From Enterococcus faecalis_A (GTDB taxonomy: Bacteria; Bacillota; Bacilli; Lactobacillales; Enterococcaceae), in assembly GCA_051295955.1 (NCBI GenBank), contig JBPDWA010000004.1, forward strand, positions 1 to 64,000: 64,000 nucleotides of DNA. The letters are read 5' to 3'. The position numbers were made by a program, and so were the translations under genes. Positions 8,707 through 18,464 of the stretch are shown here, in pieces (the stretch's first letter is position 1; each line of letters begins with the position of its first letter). Below the pieces are notes generated by a model. The model was not told where the DNA came from. It saw only the letters and a program-made list of their open reading frames with translations, and did no database searches.

Positions 8707-11043
8707 ATGTTGAATAACGTTGACGTTAAAAAAGGATTATCTCAAGAACAGGTTTTAAAGCAAAAACAACAAGGATTCCAAAATAATTATGATGAAAGTG
8801 TCGCTAAGTCTACCAAGGCGATTATTTACGATAATGTAATGACGTTATTCAATTTCTTGAATTTTGGAATTGCATTGTGTTTGTTATTAGTGGGGGCTTA
8901 CTCCAACTTAGCCTTTTTGGCAATTATTATCATTAATATGGCTATGGGAATCTTTCAAGAAATTCATGCCCGTAACCTCGTTCAAAAACTATCAATTGTA
9001 GCAAAAGAAAAGGTCCATGTAATTCGTGACGGGCAACAACAAGAAATTGACACAACCGAGTTAGTCCTAAATGATATTGTCGTGATCTCAGCCGGTGAAC
9101 AAGTTCCTTCAGATTTGGAAGTCATTACGGGTAAAGTCGAAGCCAATGAAGCATTGTTGACTGGGGAATCAGACTTAATTGAAAAACAAGCAGGAGCGGT
9201 ACTGCTTTCTGGGAGTTTTGTAGTAAGCGGTCAAGCCTATGCTCAAGTGATTCACGTAGGTGCTGAAAACTATGCAGTGAAAATAACCGCAGAAGCAAAA
9301 GTCCATAAACCACTTCAATCAGAATTGGTGAATTCCATCCGCAAAGTTTCTAAATTTACTAGCTGGGTAATTATTCCATTAGGTATTATTTTGTTTATCG
9401 AAGGCTTTTTGATTCGAGAGGCCGGTATCAAAACTTCAGTGGTCGCTTCAGCCGCCGCTTTGCTAGGAATGCTGCCTAAAGGCTTGGTTTTGTTGATCAG
9501 TATTGCTTTAACAACCGGTGTTGTTAAATTGGCAAAAAAACGCATCTTAGTTCAAGATATGTATTCAATCGAAACGTTAGCTCATGTTGATACCCTTTGT
9601 TTAGATAAGACGGGAACCATCACAGAAGGGAAAATGAAAGTCGAAAAAACCATTATCTTGCATGATCGTTATGAAGAACTCTTTCCGCAAATCATCGGTA
9701 GTTATCTAGCAGAAAGTACAGATAACAATATTACAATGCAAGCCATCCGGGAACATTTCGACTTATCAAATCGCTTTGGCGCTGTTAACAGTCTGCCGTT
9801 TTCTTCTGAGCGGAAATGGGGAGCCGTACAGTTCAATGGCTTAGGGACAGTGTATCTGGGAGCTCCTGAGCGTCTTGTTAGTGAAGAGCGCTTGCCGAAA
9901 GAAATTTACGCTGCACAAAAAAATGGATACCGTGTGTTAATGCTAGCTTTGGCGGAAAATACTCCCTTACAAGAGGATTCGCTCCCTTACTTAGAGCCAT
10001 TGGCTGTGTTGGAAATTGATGACCCGATCCGCCAAAACGCAAAAGAAACATTGGCTTATTTAAAAGCAGAAGGCGTCGACTTAAAAGTGATTTCCGGTGA
10101 CAATCCAGTTACAGTTTCTAATATTGCCCGCCGTGCTGGTTTGCCTGGCTATGAGGTATATGTCGATCTTTCTACTATGACCGATGAAGAGCAAGTTCGA
10201 TCTGCTGTCCATCAATATACCGTTTTTGGTCGTGTATCACCACAGCAAAAACGTACAATTGTACAAGAATTAAAAGCTCATGATCATGTAGTCGCAATGA
10301 CCGGTGATGGCGTTAACGATGTGTTAGCCTTAAGAGAAGCAGATTGTAGTATTGCCATGGCTGAAGGGGATGGAGCTACCCGACAAATTTCCAATTTAGT
10401 TTTGCTGGATTCAGATTTTACTACTTTGCCGGATGTGTTGTTTGAAGGTCGACGTGTCGTCAATAATGTAACGCGCGTTTCCAGTATTTTCTTTATCAAA
10501 ACAATCTACTCGTTTGTTTTATCAATTATATGTGGCCTGACTGCAATTGCTTTTCCTTTTATTCCGATCCAAATTACTTTAATTGATTTAGCAATTGAAG
10601 GATATCCAGCCTTTTTCTTGTCATTTGAAAGCGATAAGCGAAGAGTTACCGGTCAGTTTTTACCTACCGCTTTAAAAAATGCTGCTACCAATGCTTTGTT
10701 AGTGGTGGCAAATATTGTTTTCGTCTACTTAATTGGCCAGAAACAAGGGTGGTCAACGATAGATACGACCACGTTAATGTATTACTTGTTAATCGGTATT
10801 AGCTGCTTAGCCGTTATTAGGGCGTGTTTACCATTAAACCCTTTGCGGATTTTCTTAATTGGCTCAACGATTATCGGCATTTACGTAGCAGCCATGCTCT
10901 TTCACCATATTTTGGAAATTGGCTTTTTGACGTCACAAACAGTAAGCTATTTCTTCGGTTTAATGCTGATCAACGGTTGTCTACGTGCTTTATTCGGTTG
11001 GTATCAACTTAAGCGCAGCGGCAAAACCATCAAGGACTTATAA
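8707..11043 (+). CDS. Cation-translocating P-type ATPase (CtpE/Exp7-like)
   Basis: A 778-residue P-type ATPase with about ten membrane segments. It has the actuator motif TGES (about 152-155), the phosphorylation site DKTGT (Asp about 300), an NBD with SSERKWGAV, and the hinge TGDGVND (about 532-538). The membrane motif before the P domain reads GMLPKGLVLL where many Ca2+/Mg2+ pumps have PEGLP. Overall it resembles the CtpE/Exp7 subgroup, for which calcium uptake has been reported in mycobacteria; the ion here is not provable. It has no N-terminal metal-binding domain, so a Cu/Cd/Zn pump is unlikely. The RBS is AGGGAT upstream of ATG 8707, and a terminator follows. Confidence 0.85.
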   Translation: MLNNVDVKKGLSQEQVLKQKQQGFQNNYDESVAKSTKAIIYDNVMTLFNFLNFGIALCLLLVGAYSNLAFLAIIIINMAMGIFQEIHARNLVQKLSIVAKEKVHVIRDGQQQEIDTTELVLNDIVVISAGEQVPSDLEVITGKVEANEALLTGESDLIEKQAGAVLLSGSFVVSGQAYAQVIHVGAENYAVKITAEAKVHKPLQSELVNSIRKVSKFTSWVIIPLGIILFIEGFLIREAGIKTSVVASAAALLGMLPKGLVLLISIALTTGVVKLAKKRILVQDMYSIETLAHVDTLCLDKTGTITEGKMKVEKTIILHDRYEELFPQIIGSYLAESTDNNITMQAIREHFDLSNRFGAVNSLPFSSERKWGAVQFNGLGTVYLGAPERLVSEERLPKEIYAAQKNGYRVLMLALAENTPLQEDSLPYLEPLAVLEIDDPIRQNAKETLAYLKAEGVDLKVISGDNPVTVSNIARRAGLPGYEVYVDLSTMTDEEQVRSAVHQYTVFGRVSPQQKRTIVQELKAHDHVVAMTGDGVNDVLALREADCSIAMAEGDGATRQISNLVLLDSDFTTLPDVLFEGRRVVNNVTRVSSIFFIKTIYSFVLSIICGLTAIAFPFIPIQITLIDLAIEGYPAFFLSFESDKRRVTGQFLPTALKNAATNALLVVANIVFVYLIGQKQGWSTIDTTTLMYYLLIGISCLAVIRACLPLNPLRIFLIGSTIIGIYVAAMLFHHILEIGFLTSQTVSYFFGLMLINGCLRALFGWYQLKRSGKTIKDL

Positions 11044-11085
11044 GAAAGCATCAAAAGTTAATAAATGTTATCAACAGCCTGAATA

Positions 11086-11126
11086 AAAGGTGGGACAAAA
11101 ATGTTCTGTTTGTTCCCACCTTTTTC
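11086..11126 (+). terminator. Rho-independent terminator after P-type ATPase
   Basis: AAAGGTGGGA-ACAAA-type stem pairing with TTTGTTCCCACCTTT (11110-11123), with one bulged base, followed by a T run. Confidence 0.8.
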
Positions 11127-11162
11127 TGTCATTAAAAAGTCAGTTTCTTTCAAACAATTTAC

Positions 11163-11190
11163 TTGAAAACCACGGTTTATGTGGTACAAT
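11163..11190 (+). promoter_or_regulatory. Promoter of dnaG-rpoD
   Basis: TTGAAA, a 16-base spacer and TACAAT, about 105 bases upstream of dnaG. Confidence 0.65.
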
Positions 11191-11297
11191 AAATGATGTG
11201 TAATTGTGTCTATTGAAACATGCACGGCGGTAAAAGTGAACATTTTACTGACTATTTAAAGTGGATCAGCTCTTGGTTAGTTTAGGAGGTGAGGACA

Positions 11298-13181
11298 ATG
11301 GCACAAAGGATACCTCAAGAGGTAATTGAAGAGATTCGGCGCCGCAGCAATATCGTTGATGTGGTGGGACAATACGTCCAGTTAAAAAAATCCGGAAAAA
11401 ACTATATGGGTTTATGTCCGTTTCATGAAGAACGTTCCCCTTCATTTTCAGTAGCAGAAGATAAACAAATTTTTCATTGTTTTGGCTGCGGGAAAGGCGG
11501 AACTGTTTTTAATTTTTTGCAGGAAATTGAAGGCATCGGTTTTCCAGAAGCGGTCAAGCGGGTAGCAGAATTAGAACATGTGCCAGTCGCTCTCGAATGG
11601 TTAGATCAACAACAACCAGTGGAAACTCCTGAAAGTCAGCAAAAACGCGCACTGGTTCAACTGCACCAAAAGGCAGTAGATTTATACCATCATGTATTGA
11701 TGAACACTGCTATCGGTGAACCGGCGTTGAATTACTTATTGCAACGCGGCTTGACTAAAGAGCTCATTAAAACATTTAAAATTGGGTTCGCGCCTGCCAA
11801 AAGAGAGTTTTTAAAGCAAGTTTTCAAAAACGATAAGATTTCCGAAGACTTGCTAGAGGTTTCAGGTTTATTTGTTCAAAGGGACAATGGAGCTTTTTTT
11901 GACCGTTTCTATCAGCGAATCATGTTTCCGATCAATGATGCTCAAGGAAATCCCATTGCTTTTTCTGGTAGATTATTGCAGACAGAAGCTTTTGAAGGCA
12001 AAGAGATGCCCAAGTATTTAAATAGTCCAGAGACGCTACTTTTCAATAAACGAGAGACCTTGTTTAACTTCGATAAAGCTCGAAAAGAAATTCGTAAAGA
12101 AAACACAGTGTTTTTGTTTGAAGGCTTTATGGATGTGCTAGCAGCTTGGCAAGCAGGGATTAAAAGTGGTGTTGCTTCCATGGGTACTAGCTTAACGAAT
12201 GAACAGATTCAGCGATTACAGCGGGTGGCTAATGAGCTAGTGATTTGTTACGATGGCGATAAAGCCGGCGTAGAAGCTACTAACCGAGCCACTGACCTTT
12301 TGAAGGAAAACAGTCGCTTCCAATTAAGCATTATTAGTGTTCCGGAAAAATTAGATCCCGATGAGTACGTCCGTAAGTACGGCACCGAAGCATTCCATCA
12401 GTTAGCGATGCATGGCCGAACAACGGTGTTTAGCTTTAAAATGAACTATCATCGTCTAAAACGCAACATGGATAATGAAAAAGAGCAGCTGGATTATGTT
12501 AATGAGGTACTGAAAGATCTTATACTCGTGCAATCTCCTTTGGAAAGAGATCGTTATTTGAATCAGTTAGCTCAAGAATTTCAGCTTTCATTGAGCAGTT
12601 TAGAAGAACAATTTCAGCAAATGAAACAAACACAACGGACGATCCAGCGTCAAGAAAGGCAAAGTTCGTATCAAGAGGAATTCGTGGCGCCTCCAGAAAC
12701 ACTTGAGCCACCAAACGGGCAATATCAGAATAAATTGCCGCTGACCCAAGTTCAAAAGGCGGAACGAACGTTGCTTTATCGGTTGATGAATGAGCAAGGG
12801 ATTTGGTCTGTCTTGGAACAGAATACGACATTTGCGTTTGCTCATGATGAATATCAAGAATTGTATTTTTTACTGGACAGTTATCGTAGAATGAACGGAT
12901 CGTTTACGCTAGCGGATTTCATTAATTTCTTACAAGATGAACCTATCAAACAGTTAGCGATTGAAATAGCTTATCAAACATTGTCAGAAGAAAGCTCAGA
13001 ACGAGAAATTGTTGATATCTTGCAAGTGATTGACTCAGCTGCGATTACTGAAGCAATCCAAAAGAAAAAGCAGCAGCAAATAGAAGCAAGGCGGACGGGC
13101 AATAAGCAGATGGAAGAAAAATTAGCAATTGAAATCATCCGGCTGGCACGTCAATTAAGTCAGCAACGTACAGCAATGTAA
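11298..13181 (+). CDS. dnaG: DNA primase DnaG
   Basis: A 627-residue primase that makes RNA primers at the replication fork and works with the DnaB-type helicase. The CHC2 zinc-binding domain is N-terminal, with C40, H43, C61 and C64 (GLCPFHEE, FHCFGCGKGG). The Toprim core contains LFEGFMDVLAA and VICYDGDKAG with acidic metal ligands, and the C-terminal third is the helicase-binding domain. ATG 11298 lies 5 bases after AGGAGGTGA; a GTG inside that Shine-Dalgarno sequence is not the start. It is followed by rpoD, the conserved macromolecular synthesis arrangement. Confidence 0.97.
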   Translation: MAQRIPQEVIEEIRRRSNIVDVVGQYVQLKKSGKNYMGLCPFHEERSPSFSVAEDKQIFHCFGCGKGGTVFNFLQEIEGIGFPEAVKRVAELEHVPVALEWLDQQQPVETPESQQKRALVQLHQKAVDLYHHVLMNTAIGEPALNYLLQRGLTKELIKTFKIGFAPAKREFLKQVFKNDKISEDLLEVSGLFVQRDNGAFFDRFYQRIMFPINDAQGNPIAFSGRLLQTEAFEGKEMPKYLNSPETLLFNKRETLFNFDKARKEIRKENTVFLFEGFMDVLAAWQAGIKSGVASMGTSLTNEQIQRLQRVANELVICYDGDKAGVEATNRATDLLKENSRFQLSIISVPEKLDPDEYVRKYGTEAFHQLAMHGRTTVFSFKMNYHRLKRNMDNEKEQLDYVNEVLKDLILVQSPLERDRYLNQLAQEFQLSLSSLEEQFQQMKQTQRTIQRQERQSSYQEEFVAPPETLEPPNGQYQNKLPLTQVQKAERTLLYRLMNEQGIWSVLEQNTTFAFAHDEYQELYFLLDSYRRMNGSFTLADFINFLQDEPIKQLAIEIAYQTLSEESSEREIVDILQVIDSAAITEAIQKKKQQQIEARRTGNKQMEEKLAIEIIRLARQLSQQRTAM

Positions 13182-13256
13182 GTTACATTTACTGTACTTT
13201 TTATAAAAGCAACACCAATTCAAGCTTGAATGGAATTATGGAGGGGGCCTTCTTTC

Positions 13257-14363
13257 ATGGAAAAGAAAACAGTTAAAAACTATGAAGCTGCAGTGGCAGC
13301 TTTTATTAAGGAAAACAAACCAAAAGGCAGTGTTTTCTATGACGATTTATCCAACCAATTGGCATTGCAGTATACATTGGATGCAACTGCCATGGAAAAA
13401 TTAATTCAAAAAGTCGAAGATGCTGGTATCAGCGTGGTTGACGAAAATGGCGACCCAAGTGAACATAGCTTGAAAAAAGACGAAAAAGCAGCAGAAAAGG
13501 CCCAAGCTGAAGATCTTTCTGCACCGACTGGCGTTAAAATAAACGATCCAGTTCGCATGTATTTAAAAGAAATCGGTCGAGTACAATTGTTAACGGCCGC
13601 TGAAGAAGTGGAGCTTGCCTTAAAAATTGAAGAGGGCGATCAAGAAGCAAAACAACGTTTAGCCGAAGCAAATCTACGTTTAGTTGTGTCAATTGCCAAA
13701 CGTTACGTGGGTCGTGGGATGCAATTTCTTGATTTGATTCAAGAAGGAAATATGGGCTTGATGAAAGCCGTGGAAAAATTTGACTACCGCAAAGGGTTCA
13801 AATTTTCAACCTATGCCACTTGGTGGATTCGCCAAGCGATCACACGGGCAATTGCTGACCAGGCCAGAACGATTCGAATTCCTGTCCACATGGTGGAAAC
13901 CATCAACAAATTAATTCGCATCCAGCGACAACTATTGCAGGATTTAGGTCGAGAACCAACGCCGGAAGAAATTGGAGCAGAAATGGACTTACCAACGGAA
14001 AAAGTTCGAGAAATATTAAAAATTGCCCAAGAACCTGTTTCTCTAGAAACACCGATTGGTGAAGAAGACGATTCTCATTTAGGCGATTTTATTGAAGATC
14101 AAGAAGCAACTAGTCCAGCTGAACATGCTGCTTATGAGTTGCTCAAAGAACAGTTGGAAGATGTTTTAGATACTTTAACTGACCGTGAAGAAAATGTACT
14201 ACGTTTGCGCTTTGGTTTAGACGATGGGCGTACGCGGACACTTGAAGAAGTAGGAAAAGTCTTTGGGGTTACCCGCGAACGTATCCGTCAAATTGAAGCA
14301 AAGGCATTAAGAAAATTAAGACATCCATCTCGTTCCAAACAATTAAAAGATTTTTTGGAATAA
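13257..14363 (+). CDS. rpoD: Primary RNA polymerase sigma factor RpoD/SigA
   Basis: A 368-residue sigma-70 housekeeping factor. Region 1.2 starts near KINDPVRMYLKEIG; region 2 contains AEANLRLVVSIAKRYVGRG, the core-binding and -10-recognition segment FKFSTYATWWIRQAITRAI; region 3 follows; and region 4 ends with VTRERIRQIEAKALRKLR for -35 recognition. Its length fits the short Firmicutes form. ATG 13257 follows GGAGGGGG; an upstream in-frame ATG at 13230 lacks an RBS. A strong terminator follows. The many TTGACA/TATAAT promoters seen in this window are its targets. Confidence 0.97.
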   Translation: MEKKTVKNYEAAVAAFIKENKPKGSVFYDDLSNQLALQYTLDATAMEKLIQKVEDAGISVVDENGDPSEHSLKKDEKAAEKAQAEDLSAPTGVKINDPVRMYLKEIGRVQLLTAAEEVELALKIEEGDQEAKQRLAEANLRLVVSIAKRYVGRGMQFLDLIQEGNMGLMKAVEKFDYRKGFKFSTYATWWIRQAITRAIADQARTIRIPVHMVETINKLIRIQRQLLQDLGREPTPEEIGAEMDLPTEKVREILKIAQEPVSLETPIGEEDDSHLGDFIEDQEATSPAEHAAYELLKEQLEDVLDTLTDREENVLRLRFGLDDGRTRTLEEVGKVFGVTRERIRQIEAKALRKLRHPSRSKQLKDFLE

Positions 14364-14415
14364 GAGCGAAACAAATTTTAGCTTTGGTATAAAAAAGCTA
14401 AGACCAATTATAAAC

Positions 14416-14466
14416 CGACCCTTAAAAGTCACCCTTTCGGTCTGACTTTTAGGGGTCGTATTTTAT
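14416..14466 (+). terminator. Terminator after rpoD
   Basis: A 16-bp stem of CGACCCTTAAAAGTCA with TGACTTTTAGGGGTCG (14443-14458, one mismatch), followed by TATTTTAT. Confidence 0.8.
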
Positions 14467-14561
14467 GACTAAAACAGCTTGAATTGAAAATGAAAAACTT
14501 CTAAGAATACTCATTTTGATGAAACTTTATCAAATCGTAATAAAAAATTAAAAGGAAAATA

Positions 14562-14590
14562 TTGGAAGCGACGCCGAGTTGTGGTAGATT
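14562..14590 (+). promoter_or_regulatory. Promoter of the zinc-ribbon membrane protein gene
   Basis: TTGGAA, a 17-base spacer and TAGATT, about 40 bases before the start codon. Confidence 0.55.
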
Positions 14591-14628
14591 AGAACTAATG
14601 GAACTTAAGCAGAATGCGAGGCGAAAAG

Positions 14629-16659
14629 ATGAGAGAGAAATGCCCAAATTGTGGCAAACCCATTGAAAAACAAAGCGACATCTGTCCAAATTGCGGCTTT
14701 GCATTATCAAAAGCCAGCTTTCAGCATTCACAAACTGAACAAGCGGATGAACAACAAGCAGTGACTGGTACGACACCGGAAGTGGATTCTGTGAATGACG
14801 AAGCAATTGAGTGGGCTGATTTGAAAGATATGAGTTTAGGACATGTGATGGAATTATTTAATGAACAAAACCAAGAAGCAAATGCAATAGATCCTGAAGC
14901 TGAATCAGAATCAGAGCCAATTTCAGAAAAAGGACTTGAAATGATAGGTCCAGCTGAAGCGAATGAGGCAGAACAATATAATGAAACCGTTAAGGTGCCA
15001 AAAAATTCCCTTATTGAAGCTGAAATAGCGATAGCTGCTAGTGACGATGAATCAAGTTCAGCAGAGGAGGAATGCTCCCAACTGCAAGAACCTGTTTCAA
15101 CTACGCAATTAGTTATCTTTGAAGAAAAAACATCAGAAACGCCTACAAATGCCAATGAAGCAGGTGACCATGAAGCAGAAGAGTGGACACCGAATGAAAC
15201 GTTGCAAGCATATATTGCAGCCCATAAATCGTCTGAATTACCACAATCTACCGTTGAAACTATGACAGCTCAGACAGCTGAGGAAGGAACTACTCCTGTA
15301 GAAGAAGGAACAGAAAAAAACTTACCTGCAGTAGAAGTTAATGGAAAGAACGAAGAATCGTCTCGTGAGGAAGGACTAGCATCGAGTTCTCATGAATTGC
15401 CACCGACAGCTACGGCCACAGAAGAGGAAAACGCTGATGAGTCATCTGAACAAATGCTCAGAATGGAATCAGCTACTGCATCAATTGAAGCAAAGTCTGA
15501 AGAACCAGCTGATTGTTCACTGGAAATGGATCAAGCTCACGAAAGTCGTCAACCTAAAACTTATAAAAAAAGTTTCTTAACGATCGCCGCTATAGCCGTA
15601 GTGGGAGCTGGGGCATGGGCAGTGTACAATCAATCTCATGCTTCTAAGGCTAACTCTCAAACTACGAGCAGTGAAGTAAGAAATTTAGCTAGACAAATAC
15701 AAAAACAAATTGACAGCTATTATCTGACTACAAAAAAACAACTCATTAAACCAGAGCAAGTAAGAGTTAGCCTAGCTCCCATTCAAAAGAATTTGAAACA
15801 GCTAAAGGATGAGCCCAAGGCCAAAGAGCTTACCCAGCAATACCAGACGCTTAAAGAGCAAATTGGTCAAATCAATCAAGTCAATGCATTGTTTGATGCA
15901 CCAATTATCGATGGCGATAAATTGTCTAGCGCAAATTTAGCGGCAGATCAAGCTATTCAACTGGGAAAGTTCAAAGGGACTGAGCCTTTGCAGCAATTAC
16001 TGAATCAAGCAATTGATCGAGCTTTGCAGCAATACAATCAGCTGCAAAAAGCCAAACAAGCTGTTGCAGAGATCTATCAAAATGGGCAAGCTACGCCTAC
16101 ATTAACTAGAGCAACGTATAATACCGCTAAAAATCAGGTGGATCAAGTGGCTTCCACCACCCTAAAAAAAGAGTTACTGGCTCAATTAGAAAAAGCAGAG
16201 CAAACTTTAGCGACGGCTGAAGCTGCCGCTGTGACAAAAGAACAGGAGACGCAAGCTTCTGAAAAGACAACGACTCCTCAGAAATCGCCAACTACTGCTA
16301 AGACAGAAGCCAACGGGTATTCTGCTCCAAACAGTCATGGTATTTATACCGATCCGTTATATCCAACAGATCCAAATGATGTAGCAGATACGACCAATTC
16401 AGCTTGGACCTGGAATCCAGGAGTAAAAGAAAAAGTGATTGCTACGGCCATTCAGCGGGGCTATATCGTCGAAGGTGGTTACCAATTAGAACCGGCAAAA
16501 ATAGTGAACGGCGAAGGATATTACAATTTGTACGCCACCAACAATAGATCATCATTGCTTTCAGGCTTACCCGATGGACAGCAACATGTCTATCTTGTAA
16601 CCATTAATGCGAAAACCGGCTGGTTTAAAGGCAATGCCTCCCGTAATGCCGGCAGATAA
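14629..16659 (+). CDS. Zinc-ribbon membrane protein with long acidic region
   Basis: A 676-residue protein of unknown function. A zinc ribbon forms the first 30 residues (CPNCGKPI...CPNCGFAL). About 280 residues of very acidic, Glu/Ser/Thr-rich low-complexity sequence follow, then a basic stop and one membrane segment (FLTIAAIAVVGAGAWAVY, about residue 315). An extracellular helical, Gln/Lys-rich region comes next, a Thr/Ala-rich linker, and a C-terminal domain of about 90 residues (WTWNPGVKEKVIATAIQRG ... YLVTINAKTGWFKG). Layout resembles TcaA/YvbJ-type cell-envelope proteins, but the acidic cytoplasmic stretch is unusual. ATG 14629 follows GAGG; an upstream ATG at 14614 does not. It is monocistronic. 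Confidence 0.75.
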   Translation: MREKCPNCGKPIEKQSDICPNCGFALSKASFQHSQTEQADEQQAVTGTTPEVDSVNDEAIEWADLKDMSLGHVMELFNEQNQEANAIDPEAESESEPISEKGLEMIGPAEANEAEQYNETVKVPKNSLIEAEIAIAASDDESSSAEEECSQLQEPVSTTQLVIFEEKTSETPTNANEAGDHEAEEWTPNETLQAYIAAHKSSELPQSTVETMTAQTAEEGTTPVEEGTEKNLPAVEVNGKNEESSREEGLASSSHELPPTATATEEENADESSEQMLRMESATASIEAKSEEPADCSLEMDQAHESRQPKTYKKSFLTIAAIAVVGAGAWAVYNQSHASKANSQTTSSEVRNLARQIQKQIDSYYLTTKKQLIKPEQVRVSLAPIQKNLKQLKDEPKAKELTQQYQTLKEQIGQINQVNALFDAPIIDGDKLSSANLAADQAIQLGKFKGTEPLQQLLNQAIDRALQQYNQLQKAKQAVAEIYQNGQATPTLTRATYNTAKNQVDQVASTTLKKELLAQLEKAEQTLATAEAAAVTKEQETQASEKTTTPQKSPTTAKTEANGYSAPNSHGIYTDPLYPTDPNDVADTTNSAWTWNPGVKEKVIATAIQRGYIVEGGYQLEPAKIVNGEGYYNLYATNNRSSLLSGLPDGQQHVYLVTINAKTGWFKGNASRNAGR

Positions 16660-17360
16660 GCCAAATAAAGCCTAGTCGCTTATTTGCTAGTAAAAATGAT
16701 CAACTAATAAGCACTGACTTTTTATAAAAAATTGTTTGCTCGGTCAATAAATAAACTGTTTAAAAAAGAAGCTAAGGCAGAAGTGTTAGATGCTAATAAA
16801 TAAGCTGGAATTCACGAAAATGACTTTTAAGATTTTTCTGGATTTCAACTTACTTCCAAAAGCGTTATTTTTGCTCCTGTCGTTTGTTTTAGTGTGAGGG
16901 AAAAGTAATTTCAACTTTTGTCTCACACGCTTTTTATATTTACTAAAAAATTAACAATAGAATTTTTGAAACAATATATAAAGGAGAACAGAGGGAAGCG
17001 ACCAATCGCCTAAATTTTTCCGTTTAAAAAATCGATTTTGTGTGAAGTCGATCCCCAATTATACAATAAGTGAAGAGTACGAAATAAAGAATGCTTTGCT
17101 TGTTAAGTACATGGTCGTCAATTTCATAGAAGAGCAAAGAACATAGATTAAATGAGTTGTGAGGAGCATTTTTGTTTTTTTTACGTTATTTTTGTGGTTG
17201 TCTACATAAAGAAAAAAGCAAAACAGTTCATAGCTCTAACCAAAGTAATTAGCCATGAAAAGGGCCGATTTCTCAACAGATAGCTCCTCAGCATACTTGA
17301 AAATTTGTTACGTTATTTGAGCATTGTCGACTTAGACTCGCTAAAAATTTTTTTCCAAGG
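16660..17360. other. Long intergenic region without a supported gene
   Basis: About 700 AT-rich bases between the zinc-ribbon gene and azlC. I see short hairpins, for example CAAATAAAGC/GCTTATTTG near 16662-16686, a better terminator at 16892-16935, and stretches such as 'gaagctaaggcagaagtg' similar to one near 37755. No open frame with an RBS exceeds about 30 codons. It may contain a decayed gene, but no family is recognisable. Confidence 0.4.
16892..16936 (+). terminator. Hairpin terminator in the gap before azlC
   Basis: GTGTGAG (16892-16898) pairs with CTCACAC (16922-16928); an inner AAAAGT/ACTTTT stem extends it, and GCTTTTTAT follows. It would end a transcript from upstream, though no gene lies immediately before it. 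Confidence 0.6.
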
Positions 17361-17389
17361 TTGCTGGATCAATAAAAGTTTTGTAAGAT
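17361..17389 (+). promoter_or_regulatory. Promoter of azlCD-cvfB
   Basis: TTGCTG, a 17-base spacer and TAAGAT, 35 bases upstream of azlC. Confidence 0.55.
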
Positions 17390-17423
17390 AAAGGATAAGC
17401 ATTTTTAGTAAGGGAGGGACGTC

Positions 17424-18128
17424 ATGGCTGCAGAGTATCAAACGTTTAAAGCCGGCGTAAAGGCTTGTTTGCCGACAGTGTTTGGTTATTTGGGCATCGG
17501 TTTTGCGGCTGGAGTCATCGGAAAATCAATTGGCTTAAGTGTCTTAGAAATTTTTTTAATGTCAACATTTATTTATGCTGGGGGCGCCCAATTTATTATT
17601 TGTGGCTTAATTGCCATTCATTCGCCAATTTCTGCAATTATTTTTACTACCTTTCTAGTCAACCTACGCCACCTCTTAATGAGTATGTCAGTAGCTACTT
17701 ATTTTGAGAAACATTCCTTACTTTTAAGTATTGGCATCGGAACGTTACTGACAGATGAAGCATATGGTGTGTTAGTTAATGCCTTACAACGTAAGCAAAA
17801 AGTTAAGGTGGCATGGACATATGGCTTGAATGTAACTGCTTATTTGGCTTGGATTACTGCTACAGTAATCGGAGGCGGGTTAGGTGCGTTTTTACCACAG
17901 CCCCAACGTCTAGGTTTAGATTTTGCCTTATTAGCAATGTTTATTGGGCTATTTGTCTTGCAAGCGGAGCTGCCTTTTAAAAAACAGCTAAAAAAGACCA
18001 GCTGGATTATCTTGGTTGTTTGTCTGACCTTATATGTAGGAATGCGTGTCTTAACTCCAGAAGTGTCTGTTATGGTGGCAACCTTAGTTGGCTGTAGCGT
18101 TGGAATGGTGGTGCCAGATGATGAGTAG
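17424..18128 (+). CDS. azlC: AzlC-family branched-chain amino acid exporter, large subunit
   Basis: A 234-residue inner-membrane protein with about 6-7 hydrophobic segments, in the AzlC (LIV-E) family. Diagnostic stretches are PTVFGYLGIGFAAGVIGKS, AGGAQFIICGL and NLRHLLMSMS. With the small partner AzlD it exports branched-chain amino acids and analogues. RBS GGGAGGG precedes ATG 17424. It overlaps azlD by 11 bases, indicating translational coupling. No regulator gene is adjacent. Confidence 0.9.
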   Translation: MAAEYQTFKAGVKACLPTVFGYLGIGFAAGVIGKSIGLSVLEIFLMSTFIYAGGAQFIICGLIAIHSPISAIIFTTFLVNLRHLLMSMSVATYFEKHSLLLSIGIGTLLTDEAYGVLVNALQRKQKVKVAWTYGLNVTAYLAWITATVIGGGLGAFLPQPQRLGLDFALLAMFIGLFVLQAELPFKKQLKKTSWIILVVCLTLYVGMRVLTPEVSVMVATLVGCSVGMVVPDDE

Positions 18129-18444
18129 CTACTTTTTAAAAATCTTAGTTGGCTGTAGTTTGGTAACTTGGGTGCCGCGAGTGCTGCCTTTTATTGTAAC
18201 CAAAAAATTACGCTTTGCTCCGTGGTTAATAAAATTTTTGTCGTATATTCCTCTTTGCATCTTGACGGCATTGGTTTTTCAGAGTATGTTGGAAGCTCAG
18301 GCACACGGATTTCCAAAATTAAAAACACTGGAAGCTATTGCTAGTGTACCAACATTGGCCGTAGCGATTAAAACAAAGGATTTAATGAAAACAGTCGTTG
18401 TAGGCGTGGTGACGATGGCTATTTTACGGCTGATAATGGCATAA
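18118..18444 (+). CDS. azlD: AzlD-family branched-chain amino acid exporter, small subunit
   Basis: A 108-residue membrane protein with about four hydrophobic segments. The AzlD signature is VTWVPRVLPFIV near the N terminus, followed by FLSYIPLCILTALVF. It is the obligate small partner of AzlC in the LIV-E exporter family. Start codons ATG 18118 and 18121 both overlap the end of azlC; GGTGG is nearby. Confidence 0.88.
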   Translation: MMSSYFLKILVGCSLVTWVPRVLPFIVTKKLRFAPWLIKFLSYIPLCILTALVFQSMLEAQAHGFPKLKTLEAIASVPTLAVAIKTKDLMKTVVVGVVTMAILRLIMA

Positions 18445-18464
18445 GAGTCGAGAGGAGCAGCAAA